A DNA stretch of 64,000 bases from Palsa-883 sp963826975 (GCA_963826975.1 CAWGZJ010000031.1:1-64000); one strand, 5' to 3'. Shown: positions 27,759-38,558, counted from the stretch's first letter. Numbers and translations: made by a program. Notes: generated from the letters alone by a model not told the origin.

Positions 27759-28689
27759 TCAGGACTTGTTGGGTGCCACCCGGCCGAACAGGCCGGACGG
27801 CTTGAATACCAGCACCAGCACCAGGATCGAGAAGATGATCACGTCGGTCCAGGCGGTGGCGATGAACTGCCCGCCCATCGCCTCGATCAATCCGATCAGC
27901 ATGCCGCCCACCATCGCGCCGGGCACGTTGCCGATGCCGCCCAGCACCGCGGCGGTAAAGGCGCGCAGCCCTGCGGTGAAGCCGATGATGAAGCTGGTGA
28001 AGTTATAGTACAGGCCGAAGATCATGCCGCCCGCCCCGGCCAGCGCGGAGCCGAGGAAGAAGGCCATCATGATGACCTTGTCCACCTCCACGCCCATCAT
28101 CCGCGCCGCCTCCTGGTCCTGCGCGGTGGCGCGCATCGCCTTGCCGAGACGCGAGCGCTGCACGAACATGTACAGCGCCCACCATCAGCAGCAGCGCGAT
28201 GATCCAGATCAGGATGACGCGGAAATCGAGCACCGCGCCGCCGATATTGAAGCGGATCGTCGGCAACGGATTCGGGAAGTTCTTCGAATCCGCGCCGACG
28301 GTCAGCAGCACGATATTGAACAGGATGTAGGACACACCGATCGAGGTGATCATCGCGGCCGGACCCTTGACGTTGCGCAAGGGGCGCAGGGTCACCCGCT
28401 CGATCACCACGCCGAGCCCGCCGCAGAACCCCATGGTGACCACGAAGGCCACCAGCAGCACGCCGGCGAGCGGCAATCCGGCCAGGATCACGTCCTGGCC
28501 GGAAAGCCCAAACATCTGCAACGTCCACATGGCGACAAAGCTGCCGATCATGAACACGTTGAAGTGCGAGAAGTTGATCAGCTCCAGGATGCCGTAGACC
28601 AGGGTGAAGCCAAGCGCGAGCAGCGAATACATCGCGCCCAGGCTCAGCCCGTTGATGGTCTGCTGCAACAGGAGATCGGTGTACGTCAT
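27759..28689 (-). CDS. livH: Branched-chain amino acid ABC transporter permease LivH, frameshifted
   Basis: An inner-membrane permease. The N-terminal frame has MTYTDLLLQQTINGLSLGAM and LVYGILELINFSHFNVFMIG, classic LivH. It leaves frame after LLLMVGA near 28160-28175. The other frame continues with MFVQRSRLGKAMRATAQD, AAVLGGIGNVPGAMVGGM and ends FGRVAPNKS. One base is missing in a GCGC-type context. It overlaps livK by four bases. Confidence 0.9.
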
Positions 28690-29974
28690 AGCTTGGGTTG
28701 ATCCTCGATCGAGAGTGCCGGCGCGATCAGGATTGCGGCGCGACTGCCGAGGTACTTGTACTGCGCCGAGGAATCGTCGAGCGGCTTGCTGGCGTCCTTC
28801 GTGATCTGGAAGACACTGACCGTGCGGTCGGCCAGGTCGCCGTTCTCGTCGAACGAGATGACGCCCTGAAGGCTCGGCACCTTCGAGGTCATCAGCGCCG
28901 CCTGCACCGCCTCGCGCGTCACCGGTTTGCCTGACGCGGCAACCCGCTTCACCGCGTCGATCATCACCAGGGCCGCGTCATAGGCGGTGATCGAGTAGTC
29001 GTCCGGCGCCCAAGCCGAACTGGCCCTTGAACGCGGTGACGAACTGCGCGGCCTTGGTGTCGTCGATCAGGTGCGGCGCGGCGATCGTGGAGTACCAGCC
29101 TTCAACTGCCGGGAATCCGCCGCCGGCGAGGAAATCCGATCCGTAGGTGCCGTCCGGGCCGCCCCGGATCATCTTCGGCATGATGTCGTAGGACTGCTTG
29201 GCGACCTTGACACCGGCCTGCGACACGCCGCCAAAATACAGCGCGTCCGGATTGAGCGACTTGATCTTGGTCAAAATCGTTGTGTAGTCGGGCGCCTTCG
29301 GGTCAAGCCGGTCGCGGCCCAGCACCTTCATCCCCTTCTTCTTGGCCTGCGCCTGGAACGCGTCCGCCACGCCAACGCCGAACGCGCCGCTGTCGTCCAG
29401 GATGTAGACCGACTTCACCTTCAGCTTCTCGGCGTAGAAGTTCGCCATGTTCGGTCCCTGGAAGGCGTCGGTCGTGACAGTGCGGAAGTAGATCGGCTTG
29501 CCGGCCGGGCGATACTGCGCGGCGAATTTCGGGTTGGTGATGTCGGGGTTGGTCGAGGACGGGGTGATCGTCGCCAGACCGCCCTGGCTGAGGATCGGCG
29601 TCATCGCCTTGCCGGCCCCGCTCATTTGCGGGCCGAGCGCGCCGACCACGTCCTTGTCGGACACCATCTTGCGCGCGTTGGTCGCGGCCTGCGCCGGGTC
29701 GTACTGGCCGGCGGTCGCGGTGCCGTCGTCCAGCGACCACCAGCTCGAACGTATAGCCAGGCACGGCGTTGCCCTGGTTGGCGGCGTCGAACGCCATCTG
29801 GGTCGCGTCCTTCACCTTGATCGCGCTCTGCGCGTCGGCGCCGGTCAACGAAGCGTCGAGGCCGATCTTGACGACCTTGTTAGCCGCCCGGGCGGGCGCG
29901 GCACCGACCGCCCCAAGTGCGGCGGTCACGGCAGTGGTTGCGAAAAGCTGGGCTGCTGCCCGACGGGTGATCAT
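28686..29974 (-). CDS. livK: Branched-chain amino acid ABC transporter substrate-binding protein, two frameshifts
   Basis: First gene of the liv operon. The start MITRRAAAQLFATTAVTAAL gives a signal peptide with cleavage after APARA. VVKIGLDASLTGADAQSAI opens the periplasmic fold. Frame is lost near 29735 after TFELVV and regained with ARKMVSDKDVVGALGPQMSG. It is lost again near 29010 after FKGQFGL and resumes at APDDYSITAYDAALVM, ending at IEDQPKL. With the shifts removed the length of about 430 residues would be normal for the family. Confidence 0.88.
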
Positions 29975-30168
29975 TGTCTTTGGTCTCCCTGACCGTTGAT
30001 TGAGCGCGACTTCAAGCAAGCCGCAGGCCAGCGTGTCCTGGTCATTTTGAACGTTCACACTCCCCGGCGCCGCAGCGCTCACGGAGATGTTTATCAGGCT
30101 CCGGTAGCGGCTGTCACCGTCGGAACCGCAAATCCAGGCCCCGGATGCGCCAGCCGGCCTCGATTGCG

Positions 30169-30902
30169 TCAAGATCGGTGAAGCCCGACGGGTTGTCCCG
30201 GCGCGGCGCCTGCGCGAGCCGGGGTTCGCGCCTGTTCCCGCCACAGGCCCAGCAGGCGGTCGAGTTCAGCCAGCGGGTCGGGATGGTCGTCCACTCGCAG
30301 GTCCAGATCGGGGAAATCCTCGGTGGTGATCAGCCGCATTGCCGCCGATTGCCGCCCTCGCCGGTCGCCGCCGGCGTCCTGCCCCGCCAGCATCGCTCGC
30401 ATCAGCCGTTCCGGCAGCGGAGTGCCGTGCCGGTCTGTGCTGCCTTGGCCCCGGATGCCAGAAATTCAGCCAGGGTCGCTGCGACCACCGCCTCGCCGGC
30501 GAGCATGTTGCCGGCGACGCTGACGCCCCCGCCTGCAACCCCGGCGCCTGTAACCCCCCCGCCTGCAAAGGTGGTGCCCGCCACGCTGCCGCACCATTCC
30601 ACACAGTTGCGCCCGGTCCAGGCGGCGGTGCGGCCGTGCCGGTCCACCGCGTGGACCTGGCGCAGTCCTGCGCCGGCGTCGCCCGCGAGCGCGCCCTCGA
30701 TCGCGTGGGCCGGGTCGAGCCCGCGTGCCAGCCCGTCCAGGATCGCCGGGCCGAGGTAACGATTGGTCATCGATTGGGTGGACACCGCGCCGACGCCCGC
30801 GCGTACGAACGGGCAGGAGGCACCGACCGCAAAGGCGCGCGTGGCGACCGCGACAGCGAAGGCGCCGGTCGCGGGGTCGTGGGTGACGATGGACCAGGTC
30901 AT
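30169..30902 (-). CDS. DUF1028 family protein (Ntn-hydrolase-like), frameshifted
   Basis: Begins MTWSIVTHDPATGAFAVAVA, with VGASCPFVRAGVGAVSTQSM, the DUF1028 signature, and GNMLAGEAVVAATLAEF. The frame ends at 30402 after AAQTGTALRC, but the expected continuation PLPERLMRAMLAGQDAGGD follows in another frame to 30169. At the junction the strand reads GGCACGGCACT, so a 5-bp duplication could be the cause. The family has an Ntn-hydrolase fold; its substrate is unknown. Confidence 0.8.
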
Positions 30903-30929
30903 CGATGGGCCTCCATGAAGGGGTTGCAA

Positions 30930-31146
30930 AATCCGGCCGGCAGCACATCAAGATGCCGGCCCGTGTGCGGCATGATAGGTGCGGGCGGCCACGTCCAGCG
31001 CCAGTTCGCCTGCCTGTTCGGCGAGCAGCCATGTCAGTCGCTGCCCGCGAAGGCGGCGGAGCGTTTCGCAGAGGCTTTCCGCCACCGCGGGCGACAGGCC
31101 GAGACGGCGATATGCTATGCGGGAGCCCGGCAACGGGGACCCGCGG
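30930..31146. other. Short intergenic region, possible unassigned minus-strand coding remnant
   Basis: On the minus strand, a segment reading LGLSPAVAESLCETLRRLRG and LAEQAGELALDVAARTYHAA looks protein-like and ends at 30948. It has no in-frame ATG near its beginning and no recognised family, so I do not call a gene. Confidence 0.3.
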
Positions 31147-31777
31147 ATGATCGAGATTTCGGCCTTTCCGCGCGGATGACCTGGACGCGCTGTACCGCAT
31201 CGCATTGGCCACCGGCGACGGCGCCGCCGATGCCGCCGCGCTGTATCGCGACCCGAAAATGATTGGCCACATCTACGCCGCGCCGTATGCGGTGCTGTGC
31301 CCGGAGACGGTGTTCGTCGCGCGGGATGCAACCGGCGTGGCTGGGTATATTGTGGGCGCGGCGGATACACTTGTGTTTGAAACGCGGTCCGAGGCCGAAT
31401 GGTGGCCGGCTCTGCGGGCAGCCTATCCCGACCCTGTCGATGTGCCGCGGACCGATTGGACACCGGACCAGCGCAGGGCCCACATGATCCATCATCCGCG
31501 CCGCACACCCACCGAGATCACGGACGCATATCCGTCACACCTGCACATCAATCTGTTGCCGCGGCTGCGCGGACAAGGGGTGGGCCAGGCGTTGATGGAC
31601 CGGTGGCTGGCGGCGGTATGGCAGATCGGGTCCACCGGGGCACATCTCGCGGTCGGTCGCGCAAACACCAGGGCGGTCCGGTTTTACCTGGCCTATGGGT
31701 TTCGCGAGCTGACCTGGTCGCCGCATCCCATCATGGGCGCGGTGTGGTTGGGGATCGCATCGCGGCACGGGGTGTAG
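31147..31777 (+). CDS. GNAT family N-acetyltransferase, one-base insertion near the start
   Basis: ATG at 31147 opens MIEI, then the frame breaks. Removing one T from the TTT at 31157-31159 restores MIEIRPFRADDLDALYRIAL and joins the long frame ending at 31777. The acetyl-CoA-binding motif is LPRLRGQGVGQALMDRWL, followed by NTRAVRFYLAYGFREL, typical of GNAT motif A/B. About 209 residues when corrected. It acetylates an unknown amine substrate. Confidence 0.85.
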
Positions 31778-31784
31778 GCGGTGG

Positions 31785-32759
<975 letters not shown>

Positions 32760-32789
32760 CGCCTTGGAGGGGCCGATTTGCCGGTCCGC

Positions 32790-34481
32790 CTAGCGTGTTG
32801 TCAGTTCGGGAAAATCCTCTTCGCGAAATTCCCCAGCCGCACGCTGGTTCGCTTTTGCCAATCGTTCCTCGGTCTGGCGCAGTTCGACGCGGCGGATCTT
32901 GCCGGAGATGGTCTTCGGCAGCTCCGCAAACTCCAGCCGGCGCACCCGCTTGAACGGGGCGAGCCGCTCGCGCAGGTGGCGGAAGATCGACAACACCGTC
33001 TCGCGGTCCGCGGTGGCTCCGGTGGCAAGTACCAGATACGCTTTCGGCACCGCCATGCGCCGCGCGTCGGGCGCCGGCACCACGGCGGCCTCGGCGATCG
33101 CGGGATGCTCGATCAGCGCGCTTTCCAGCTCGAACGGACTGATCCGGTAGTCGGAGGCTTTGAATACGTCATCGGCACGACCGACATATGTCAGGTAGCC
33201 GTCGGCGTCGCGGTTCGCCACGTCGCCGGTGCGATAGGCGTGCTGCCCCAGCGGGGCAAACGATCCGTCATCGTTCTGGTAGCTGCGCATCAGTCCGGTC
33301 GGTGCGGGATCGAGCATGATGCACACCTCGCCTTCTTCGGCCACCTTGTCATCCGGATCGAGCAGCCGGATGCGATAGCCGGGTGCTTCCTGGCCCATCG
33401 AGCCGGGTTTCACATGCTCGCCGGGGAAGCAGCCGACCTGCAGCGTGGTCTCGGTCTGGCCGTAGCCCTCGCGCACGGTCTTGCCCCAGATTGCTTGCAC
33501 CTGCTCGATGATCTCCGGGTTCAGCGGCTCGCCGGCGGAGACGACCTCGCGCAACGAGGTGTGCCAGGATTTCAGGTCTTCCTGCACGAACATGCGCCAG
33601 ACCGTGGGGGGCGCGCAGATCGTGGTGACGTTGTTCTCGACGATCGCGTCCAGCATGCCGCGGGCGTTGAAGCGCGGCTGGTTGGCGATGAACACCGTTG
33701 CGCCTGCGTTCCATGGGGCGAAGAAGCAGCTATAGGCGTGCTTCGCCCAGCCCGGGGACGAAATGTTCAGGTGCATATCGCCGGGTTGCAGGCCCAGCCA
33801 GTACATCGTGATCAGGTGGCCCGCCGGGTAGCTTTCGTGGCTGTGCTCGACCAGCTTGGGCCGCGAGGTCGTGCCCGAGGTGAAATAGAGCAACAGTGGA
33901 TCGGTTGCCTTGGTTGGACCATCCGGGGTGAACGTTGGTGCGCCTTGCAGCAACGTGTCGTATCGGTGCCAGCCCGCCGGCGCTTCGCCCAGCGCGACGC
34001 GTGTCACAGTGGGATCAAGTCCGTCGAATTTTGTTGCGTCAGCGGCGTTGGCGATCAGGTGGCGTACGCGGCCGCGCTCGAACCGGTCCTTAAGGTCGTA
34101 GGAGGTCAGTAGCGTGCTCGCCGGGATCACCACGGCGCCGAGCTTCATCGCCGCCAGCATCACCTCCCACAGCGGCAGTACGTTGCCGAGCATCAGCAGG
34201 ATGCGTTCGCCGCGCTTTACCCCCAGCGCACGCAGCCCGTTGGCGATGCGGTTCGAGCTGGTTGACAGCTCGGAGAAGGTGGCGGTCGCGGCGCCGTCGC
34301 CGACGATCTTCAGGGCGATACGGTTGGCACTTTCGCCGTGCGCCAGTTCGGCGTCGAACCAGTCCAGCGCGTAGTTGAATGTGTCCAGCTTCGGCCACTG
34401 GAAGCCGGCATGCGCGGCAGGGTAGTTGGTGCGGTTCGCGAACAGGAAATCGCGCGCCCTCTTGAATGCATCCACCGCCAT
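32790..34481 (-). CDS. AMP-binding acyl-CoA synthetase
   Basis: A 563-residue ANL-superfamily enzyme that activates a carboxylic acid via an acyl-adenylate to an acyl-CoA. Motifs: P-loop LLYFTSGTTSRPKLVEHSH (about residues 190-208), REGYGQTET (A5), YRTGDVANRDADGYLTYVGR (A7/A8) and the C-terminal Lys in PKTISGKIRR. Start chosen at MAVDAFKRARDFLF after a GGGAGG site. The resemblance is to acetyl/medium-chain synthetases; substrate unknown. It lies in a run with 3-hydroxyisobutyrate dehydrogenase. Confidence 0.92.
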   Translation of the reverse strand: MAVDAFKRARDFLFANRTNYPAAHAGFQWPKLDTFNYALDWFDAELAHGESANRIALKIVGDGAATATFSELSTSSNRIANGLRALGVKRGERILLMLGNVLPLWEVMLAAMKLGAVVIPASTLLTSYDLKDRFERGRVRHLIANAADATKFDGLDPTVTRVALGEAPAGWHRYDTLLQGAPTFTPDGPTKATDPLLLYFTSGTTSRPKLVEHSHESYPAGHLITMYWLGLQPGDMHLNISSPGWAKHAYSCFFAPWNAGATVFIANQPRFNARGMLDAIVENNVTTICAPPTVWRMFVQEDLKSWHTSLREVVSAGEPLNPEIIEQVQAIWGKTVREGYGQTETTLQVGCFPGEHVKPGSMGQEAPGYRIRLLDPDDKVAEEGEVCIMLDPAPTGLMRSYQNDDGSFAPLGQHAYRTGDVANRDADGYLTYVGRADDVFKASDYRISPFELESALIEHPAIAEAAVVPAPDARRMAVPKAYLVLATGATADRETVLSIFRHLRERLAPFKRVRRLEFAELPKTISGKIRRVELRQTEERLAKANQRAAGEFREEDFPELTTR

Positions 34482-34507
34482 GGTTGCCTCCCTCGTTGTT
34501 GGCCGGC

Positions 34508-34639
34508 GTACACCTCGCCCGCGCTTGCGGGAGAGGTCGCGGAGCACATGCGACGCGGGTGAGGGTCGTGCCGCGGGCACCACCCTCACCCGTCTCGCTC
34601 CGCTCGCCGACCTCTCCCGCAAGCGCGGGCGAGGTATAC
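34508..34639. repeat. Palindromic repeat, CTCTCCCGC family (copy 2)
   Basis: TACACCTCGCCCGCGCTTGC at one end, GCAAGCGCGGGCGAGGTATA at the other, and the same inner GGGTGAGGGTC / ACCCTCACCC pair as the copy at 14.5 kb. It separates the acyl-CoA synthetase gene from the upstream dehydrogenase gene. Confidence 0.78.
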
Positions 34640-34641
34640 GC

Positions 34642-35562
34642 CTAGTCGTGGCGTTTTCGTTGACTTAGCAGACGGAATACCACCGAGAAGTCCTTGGCGC
34701 CATCACCGCCGTCGACGGCCGCCTGATAAAATTCAACCGCATGAGCGGCGAGGGGGGTCGGCACGCCGCCAGCCTCGGCCGCGGCCTGCGACAGCTTGAT
34801 GTCCTTCAGCATCAGCGCGGCCATGAATCCGGGTGCGTAGTCGCGGTTGGACGGTGCCGCCGGCACCGGGCCGGGCGCCGGGCAGTAGCTGGAAAGCGCC
34901 CAGGACTGCGCGGTCGCGGTGGTGGTGATCTGATGCAGCTTGTCCCAGTCCAGACCTAGGCTTTTGGCCAGCAGGAAGCCCTCGCTGACGCCGATCATGT
35001 TGATCGCCAGCATCATGTTGTTGCAGATCTTCGCCGCCTGTCCGGCACCCGCGGCGCCGGCGTGGAAGATGTTCTTGCCCATAGCCTGCAGGATCGGCGT
35101 GCCGCGCGCGAAGGCTGCCTCTGACCCGCCGACCATGAAGGTCAGCGTCCCGGCCGCGGCGCCGACCGTGCCGCCCGACACCGGCGCATCCAGCATCTCC
35201 AACCCGGCGGCGCGCGCGGCTTCCTCGACCGTGCGCGCGCTGGCGACGTCGATAGTGGAACAATCGATCAGCAGCGGCTTGGGTCCCGTCGTCTGTGCCA
35301 TCTCGATCAGGCCACCCTGGTGCAACCAGACCTCGCGGACATGCTCACCGGCGGGCAGCATCGTGATGATGATGTCGGCGCCGGCGGCCGCCTCCGCCGC
35401 GCTGGCCGCCGCGGTGCCGCCGGCGGCGGCCAGCGCGGTCAGTGCCGCGGCGCTCAGGTCGTAGCCGGTGACTTGGTGCCCCGCCTTCAGCAGGTTCGCC
35501 GCCATCGGCGCGCCCATGTTGCCGAGGCCGATGAAGCCGATTTTGGCTTTGGAGGGGGCCAT
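34642..35562 (-). CDS. mmsB: 3-hydroxyisobutyrate dehydrogenase family protein
   Basis: A 306-residue NAD-dependent beta-hydroxyacid dehydrogenase. Rossmann motif IGFIGLGNMGAPMAANLLKA (residues 8-27), substrate motif DAPVSGGTVGAAAGTL, catalytic Lys in GAGQAAKICNNMMLAINMI, and cofactor/helical motif KDIKLSQAAAEAGGVPTPL. It oxidises 3-hydroxyisobutyrate in valine catabolism or a related acid. It starts directly after the DUF3237 gene and so is co-transcribed with it. Confidence 0.9.
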   Translation of the reverse strand: MAPSKAKIGFIGLGNMGAPMAANLLKAGHQVTGYDLSAAALTALAAAGGTAAASAAEAAAGADIIITMLPAGEHVREVWLHQGGLIEMAQTTGPKPLLIDCSTIDVASARTVEEAARAAGLEMLDAPVSGGTVGAAAGTLTFMVGGSEAAFARGTPILQAMGKNIFHAGAAGAGQAAKICNNMMLAINMIGVSEGFLLAKSLGLDWDKLHQITTTATAQSWALSSYCPAPGPVPAAPSNRDYAPGFMAALMLKDIKLSQAAAEAGGVPTPLAAHAVEFYQAAVDGGDGAKDFSVVFRLLSQRKRHD

Positions 35563-35564
35563 GG

Positions 35565-36023
35565 TCAGAGGACCTCGAACACGTCGTAGACGGGTCCGCC
35601 TGGCTTGCGGTCGCCGGTGCCGACGAAGAAGGCGCTGTTCAGCCAGGCGTATTTCGGCGATGCCGTTTCGAGGGCGACAGCGATGCGAAAATAATACGTG
35701 GCGGGATCGACGATCTCGCCACGATTGAGCTTGTCGATCACCTCGGCTGGGCCGTGGCGCAGGCCGCGATAGGTCATGCCGATTGCGGCGCCGTCGTCGG
35801 TCTCGAGCACCACGCGCACATCCAGCGTGGTCACGCCGTCCGGGCGCACGATGATCCAGTCCGCCCCGCCGGGCAGCACCTTGCCGCGCAATCGGGCGCC
35901 CTCGAACGTGCCGCCGGCCACCAGTCCGATGCGCCGATTGCCCGCCGGCGTGGCACCGATCGCCTGCATGCCAGCAACGTCGAGCGACATCGTGAAAAGA
36001 TGCATTGTGCGGATTTCGGCCAT
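35565..36023 (-). CDS. DUF3237 family protein
   Basis: A 152-residue protein. TMSLDVAGMQAIGATPAGNR, GTFEGARLRGKVLPGGADW and PATYYFRIAVALETASPKYAWLN match the DUF3237 beta-barrel family of unknown function. A good GGGGAGG site precedes the ATG; the frame is open further only because it enters the neighbouring repeat. First gene of a unit with mmsB. Confidence 0.88.
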   Translation of the reverse strand: MAEIRTMHLFTMSLDVAGMQAIGATPAGNRRIGLVAGGTFEGARLRGKVLPGGADWIIVRPDGVTTLDVRVVLETDDGAAIGMTYRGLRHGPAEVIDKLNRGEIVDPATYYFRIAVALETASPKYAWLNSAFFVGTGDRKPGGPVYDVFEVL

Positions 36024-36202
36024 GGTTTCCTCCCCGGTGAGCGAGCGGCGCGATCTGACCCGATACGTTATACCAGGTGGCGCAAATTCCGACTCTCCCC
36101 CCGTCGTGGCCGGCCCCCGGGTCAAGCGCCCGAGGACAGGCTCCGGCCGGCCATCCACGACTTTGCTTGCTGCACGAAGGCAAGTCGTGGATGGCCGGCC
36201 TG

Positions 36203-37495
36203 CGCCACTACTGTCCGGCACATTTTATGCTTGTACTCGCGCACGGCATTGATTCTACTGCGAAGGAGACGTTCGCCAACGTTATCCACCGCAGCGAGAG
36301 CCAATGCCATGCGCCACAAAGCTACCGTGTTCGAACAAATCGTCCAGCAGTTTCCCTGGCACCGCTTCGAGCATCATGTCCGCCAGCACGGCACTGACGA
36401 CGACCAGCGCGGGTTCACCAGCCGCCAACAGTTCCTCGCCATGCTGGCTGGCAGCCTCGGCGGCCATCAGGGGTTGCGTCCGGTGATCGCGGCGCTGGCG
36501 CCGAACTCCGGCGCGCTGCGCTTGCTCGGCGGCAAGGCGCCGGCCCGTTCCACTCTCTCCGATGCCGTGCGGGCGAGACCGGCGGAGCTGTTCTTCGATC
36601 TGCTGCGGGAACTGATCGGCCAGCTCAGCCGCACCCTGCGACGTGTGATCAAGGCCGCCGTTCGGCTGATCGATGCCACCCAGCTCAACGTCGGTCAGCG
36701 CATGCAGCACTGGCTCGGACTGCACAAAGGCACCGTGGCCGCCAAGCTGCACGTGGTCTATGACCCGGCCGCGCAGAAGCCGGTCTATTTCGACATCACC
36801 CCGGCCCGCATCAACGACATCACCGCCGCCAAGGACCTGCTGCCGATCGAGCCGGGTGCCACCTATGTGTTCGATCTCGGCTACTACGACTTCGCCTGGT
36901 GGGCGGGGCTGGCAGCCGCCGGCTGCAGCTTCGTCACCCGGCTGAAGACCAACACGCCGCTGCGCGAGGCGCAGTCGCGCCCGGTCGCTCCAGGCGGGGT
37001 CGTGCTGTCCGACCAGGTGGGCCTGCTGCCGGTGCGGCTCTGCTTCAGCCGACGCAATCCGTTCAGTCAAACCGGCCGTGCGGTGACGATCCGCATCGAC
37101 ACCGGCAAGGTGCTGCGGCTGTTCACCAACGACCTGAGCAGCCCGGCCGAGGAGATTGCCGCTCTCTACAAGGAGCGCTGGCAGATCGAGCTGTTCTTTA
37201 AGTGGATCAAGCAGAACCTGAAGATCAGCCGGTTCATGGGCAGCAGTGAGAATGCGATCCGCAGCCAGATCGCCGTGGCGTTCATCGCTTATTTGCTGGT
37301 CCGCATGCTGCAAGCGGCGCAGCCGCAAACCTATGCTGCGGCATTGGTCTTGCTGATCGTGCGCACCCATCTGTTCGTCCGGCGCGCAATCAGCGAGTTG
37401 CTCGATCCGCGGCACCCGCCACCACCAAAGCCTCTCGGACCCGCAAATCAGCTCCAGTTGCCGATATGCAACTGACATGCCGGACAACAGTGGCG
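36203..37495 (+). mobile_element. IS4-family insertion sequence
   Basis: About 1.29 kb bounded by near-perfect 18-bp inverted repeats: CGCCACTACTGTCCGGCA (36203-36220) and TGCCGGACAACAGTGGCG (37478-37495), two mismatches. The outermost CGCCACT may be host palindrome rather than IS end, because the host arms are themselves similar, so the exact boundary and target duplication are uncertain. It contains one transposase gene and is inserted in a palindromic repeat. Confidence 0.85.
36309..37475 (+). CDS. IS4-family transposase
   Basis: A 388-residue DDE transposase. N-terminal DUF4372-like region (TVFEQIVQQFPWHRFEHHV), first catalytic Asp in LIDATQLNV, second in YVFDLGYYDF, and the YREK signature in YKERWQIELFFKWIKQNLK, which places it in IS4. 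Apparently intact. The frame is open far upstream, but the ATG before RHKATVF fits the family start. Confidence 0.93.
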   Translation: MRHKATVFEQIVQQFPWHRFEHHVRQHGTDDDQRGFTSRQQFLAMLAGSLGGHQGLRPVIAALAPNSGALRLLGGKAPARSTLSDAVRARPAELFFDLLRELIGQLSRTLRRVIKAAVRLIDATQLNVGQRMQHWLGLHKGTVAAKLHVVYDPAAQKPVYFDITPARINDITAAKDLLPIEPGATYVFDLGYYDFAWWAGLAAAGCSFVTRLKTNTPLREAQSRPVAPGGVVLSDQVGLLPVRLCFSRRNPFSQTGRAVTIRIDTGKVLRLFTNDLSSPAEEIAALYKERWQIELFFKWIKQNLKISRFMGSSENAIRSQIAVAFIAYLLVRMLQAAQPQTYAAALVLLIVRTHLFVRRAISELLDPRHPPPPKPLGPANQLQLPICN

Positions 37496-37553
37496 AAGGC
37501 CGGCCATGACGGGGGGTGGGCAGCGTACGTCAATCATTTCGCGACCTGGTATT

Positions 37554-37732
37554 ATACCAAGTGGCGGAACCATTGACCGCACCCGAAGGTGCCGGATGTG
37601 TGCTCAACGCTCGGCACCCGGACGATGACCGGCTTTACACTCGTTCTAGAACTTTACTCATTGGTTAAGTGTTTCTTTCCGGCTAGTTCCAGATTTAACG
37701 GGATAACGAAACGACGTAGCCCCGGCGGCGCC
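37554..37732. other. Intergenic segment with a repeat fragment
   Basis: Starts with a further ATACCA-type end (TATACCAAGTGGCGGAAC, then CATTGACCGCACC), followed by about 80 bases of lower GC (around TTACTCATTGGTTAAGTG). No gene seen. Confidence 0.5.
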
Positions 37733-38557
37733 CTACCGCCCGGTGAACACCGGCTGGCGCTTCTCCATGAACGCGCGGCGGCCTTCCTTATAGTCCTCGC
37801 TGTCGAAGCATAGCTTGCCGATCGCACGCACCGCGTCCATGTCGCGATCGGCGGGATCCTTCAGCACCTCATTGATCGTCAGCTTCGATGCGGCAACCGA
37901 AAGCGGCGCATTGTCGGCGATGGTCCGCGCGATATCCAGCACCGTCTCGTTCAGGTCCTGGTCCGGCACCATCTTGTTGATCAGCCCGATCCGTTCCGCT
38001 TCCGTCGCGTCGATCCGTTTCGCGCTGTACAGGATCATCCGCGCGTGCGCCGGACCGACCAGATTGACCAGGTTGCGCAGTCCATCGAACGCATAGGCGA
38101 TCGACAGCCGCGCCGCCGGGATGCCAAACTCGCTGTCCACCGCTGCAATCCGCAGATCGGTCTGCATGGCAATCGCCAGGCCGCCGCCCAGGCAAAAGCC
38201 GCGGATGCGTGCAATCGTCGGCTTCGGGAACGCCTGGAACTTCTGCCGCCCAACGCCGGTCATCCGGTCGTATTCCTGCTGCGCGTCGGCGTTCGAGCGC
38301 AGCTTGTCGAACTGACTGATATCCGCACCCGAAACGAAGGCCTTGTTGCCCGCGCCGGTCAGGATCACCACCCGGACCGAATTGTCCGCGGCAAACTCGT
38401 CCAGGATCTCGCCGAGGCCGACCCACATCTCCACCGACATGGCGTTGCGCTTCTCGGGCTGGTTGAAGGTGATCAGCCCGATCCCGTCTTCCTTCGCGGC
38501 CAGCATCTTGCCGCCGGCATATTCGACCGAAACGCCGCCACTGACGATCGTGTCCAT
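37733..38557 (-). CDS. Enoyl-CoA hydratase/isomerase family protein
   Basis: A 274-residue crotonase-fold protein. Core motifs ITFNQPEKRNAMSVEMW (oxyanion region, about residue 31), GAGNKAFVSGADISQF and RIRGFCLGGGLAIAMQTDLR. Instead of the two catalytic Glu of classical hydratases it shows an ARLSIAYAFDGL segment, so the exact reaction is open. Its ATG lies one base after the stop of the CoA-transferase gene, so the two are an operon. Confidence 0.9.
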   Translation of the reverse strand: MDTIVSGGVSVEYAGGKMLAAKEDGIGLITFNQPEKRNAMSVEMWVGLGEILDEFAADNSVRVVILTGAGNKAFVSGADISQFDKLRSNADAQQEYDRMTGVGRQKFQAFPKPTIARIRGFCLGGGLAIAMQTDLRIAAVDSEFGIPAARLSIAYAFDGLRNLVNLVGPAHARMILYSAKRIDATEAERIGLINKMVPDQDLNETVLDIARTIADNAPLSVAASKLTINEVLKDPADRDMDAVRAIGKLCFDSEDYKEGRRAFMEKRQPVFTGR

Positions 38558-38558
38558 G

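Larger units (their letters stand above)
36069..37553. repeat. ATACCA-family palindromic element interrupted by an IS4-family element
   Basis: Outer ends TATACCAGGTGGCGCAAATT (36069) and CGACCTGGTAT (about 37552). The inner stem is a variant (GGCCGGCCATCCACGACTTT and AAGTCGTGGATGGCCGGCCT). The right arm is broken by the IS element at about 36203-37495, after which GGCCGGCCATGACGGGGGG resumes. A further element end (TATACCAAGTGGCGGAAC) begins at about 37554. Confidence 0.7.
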
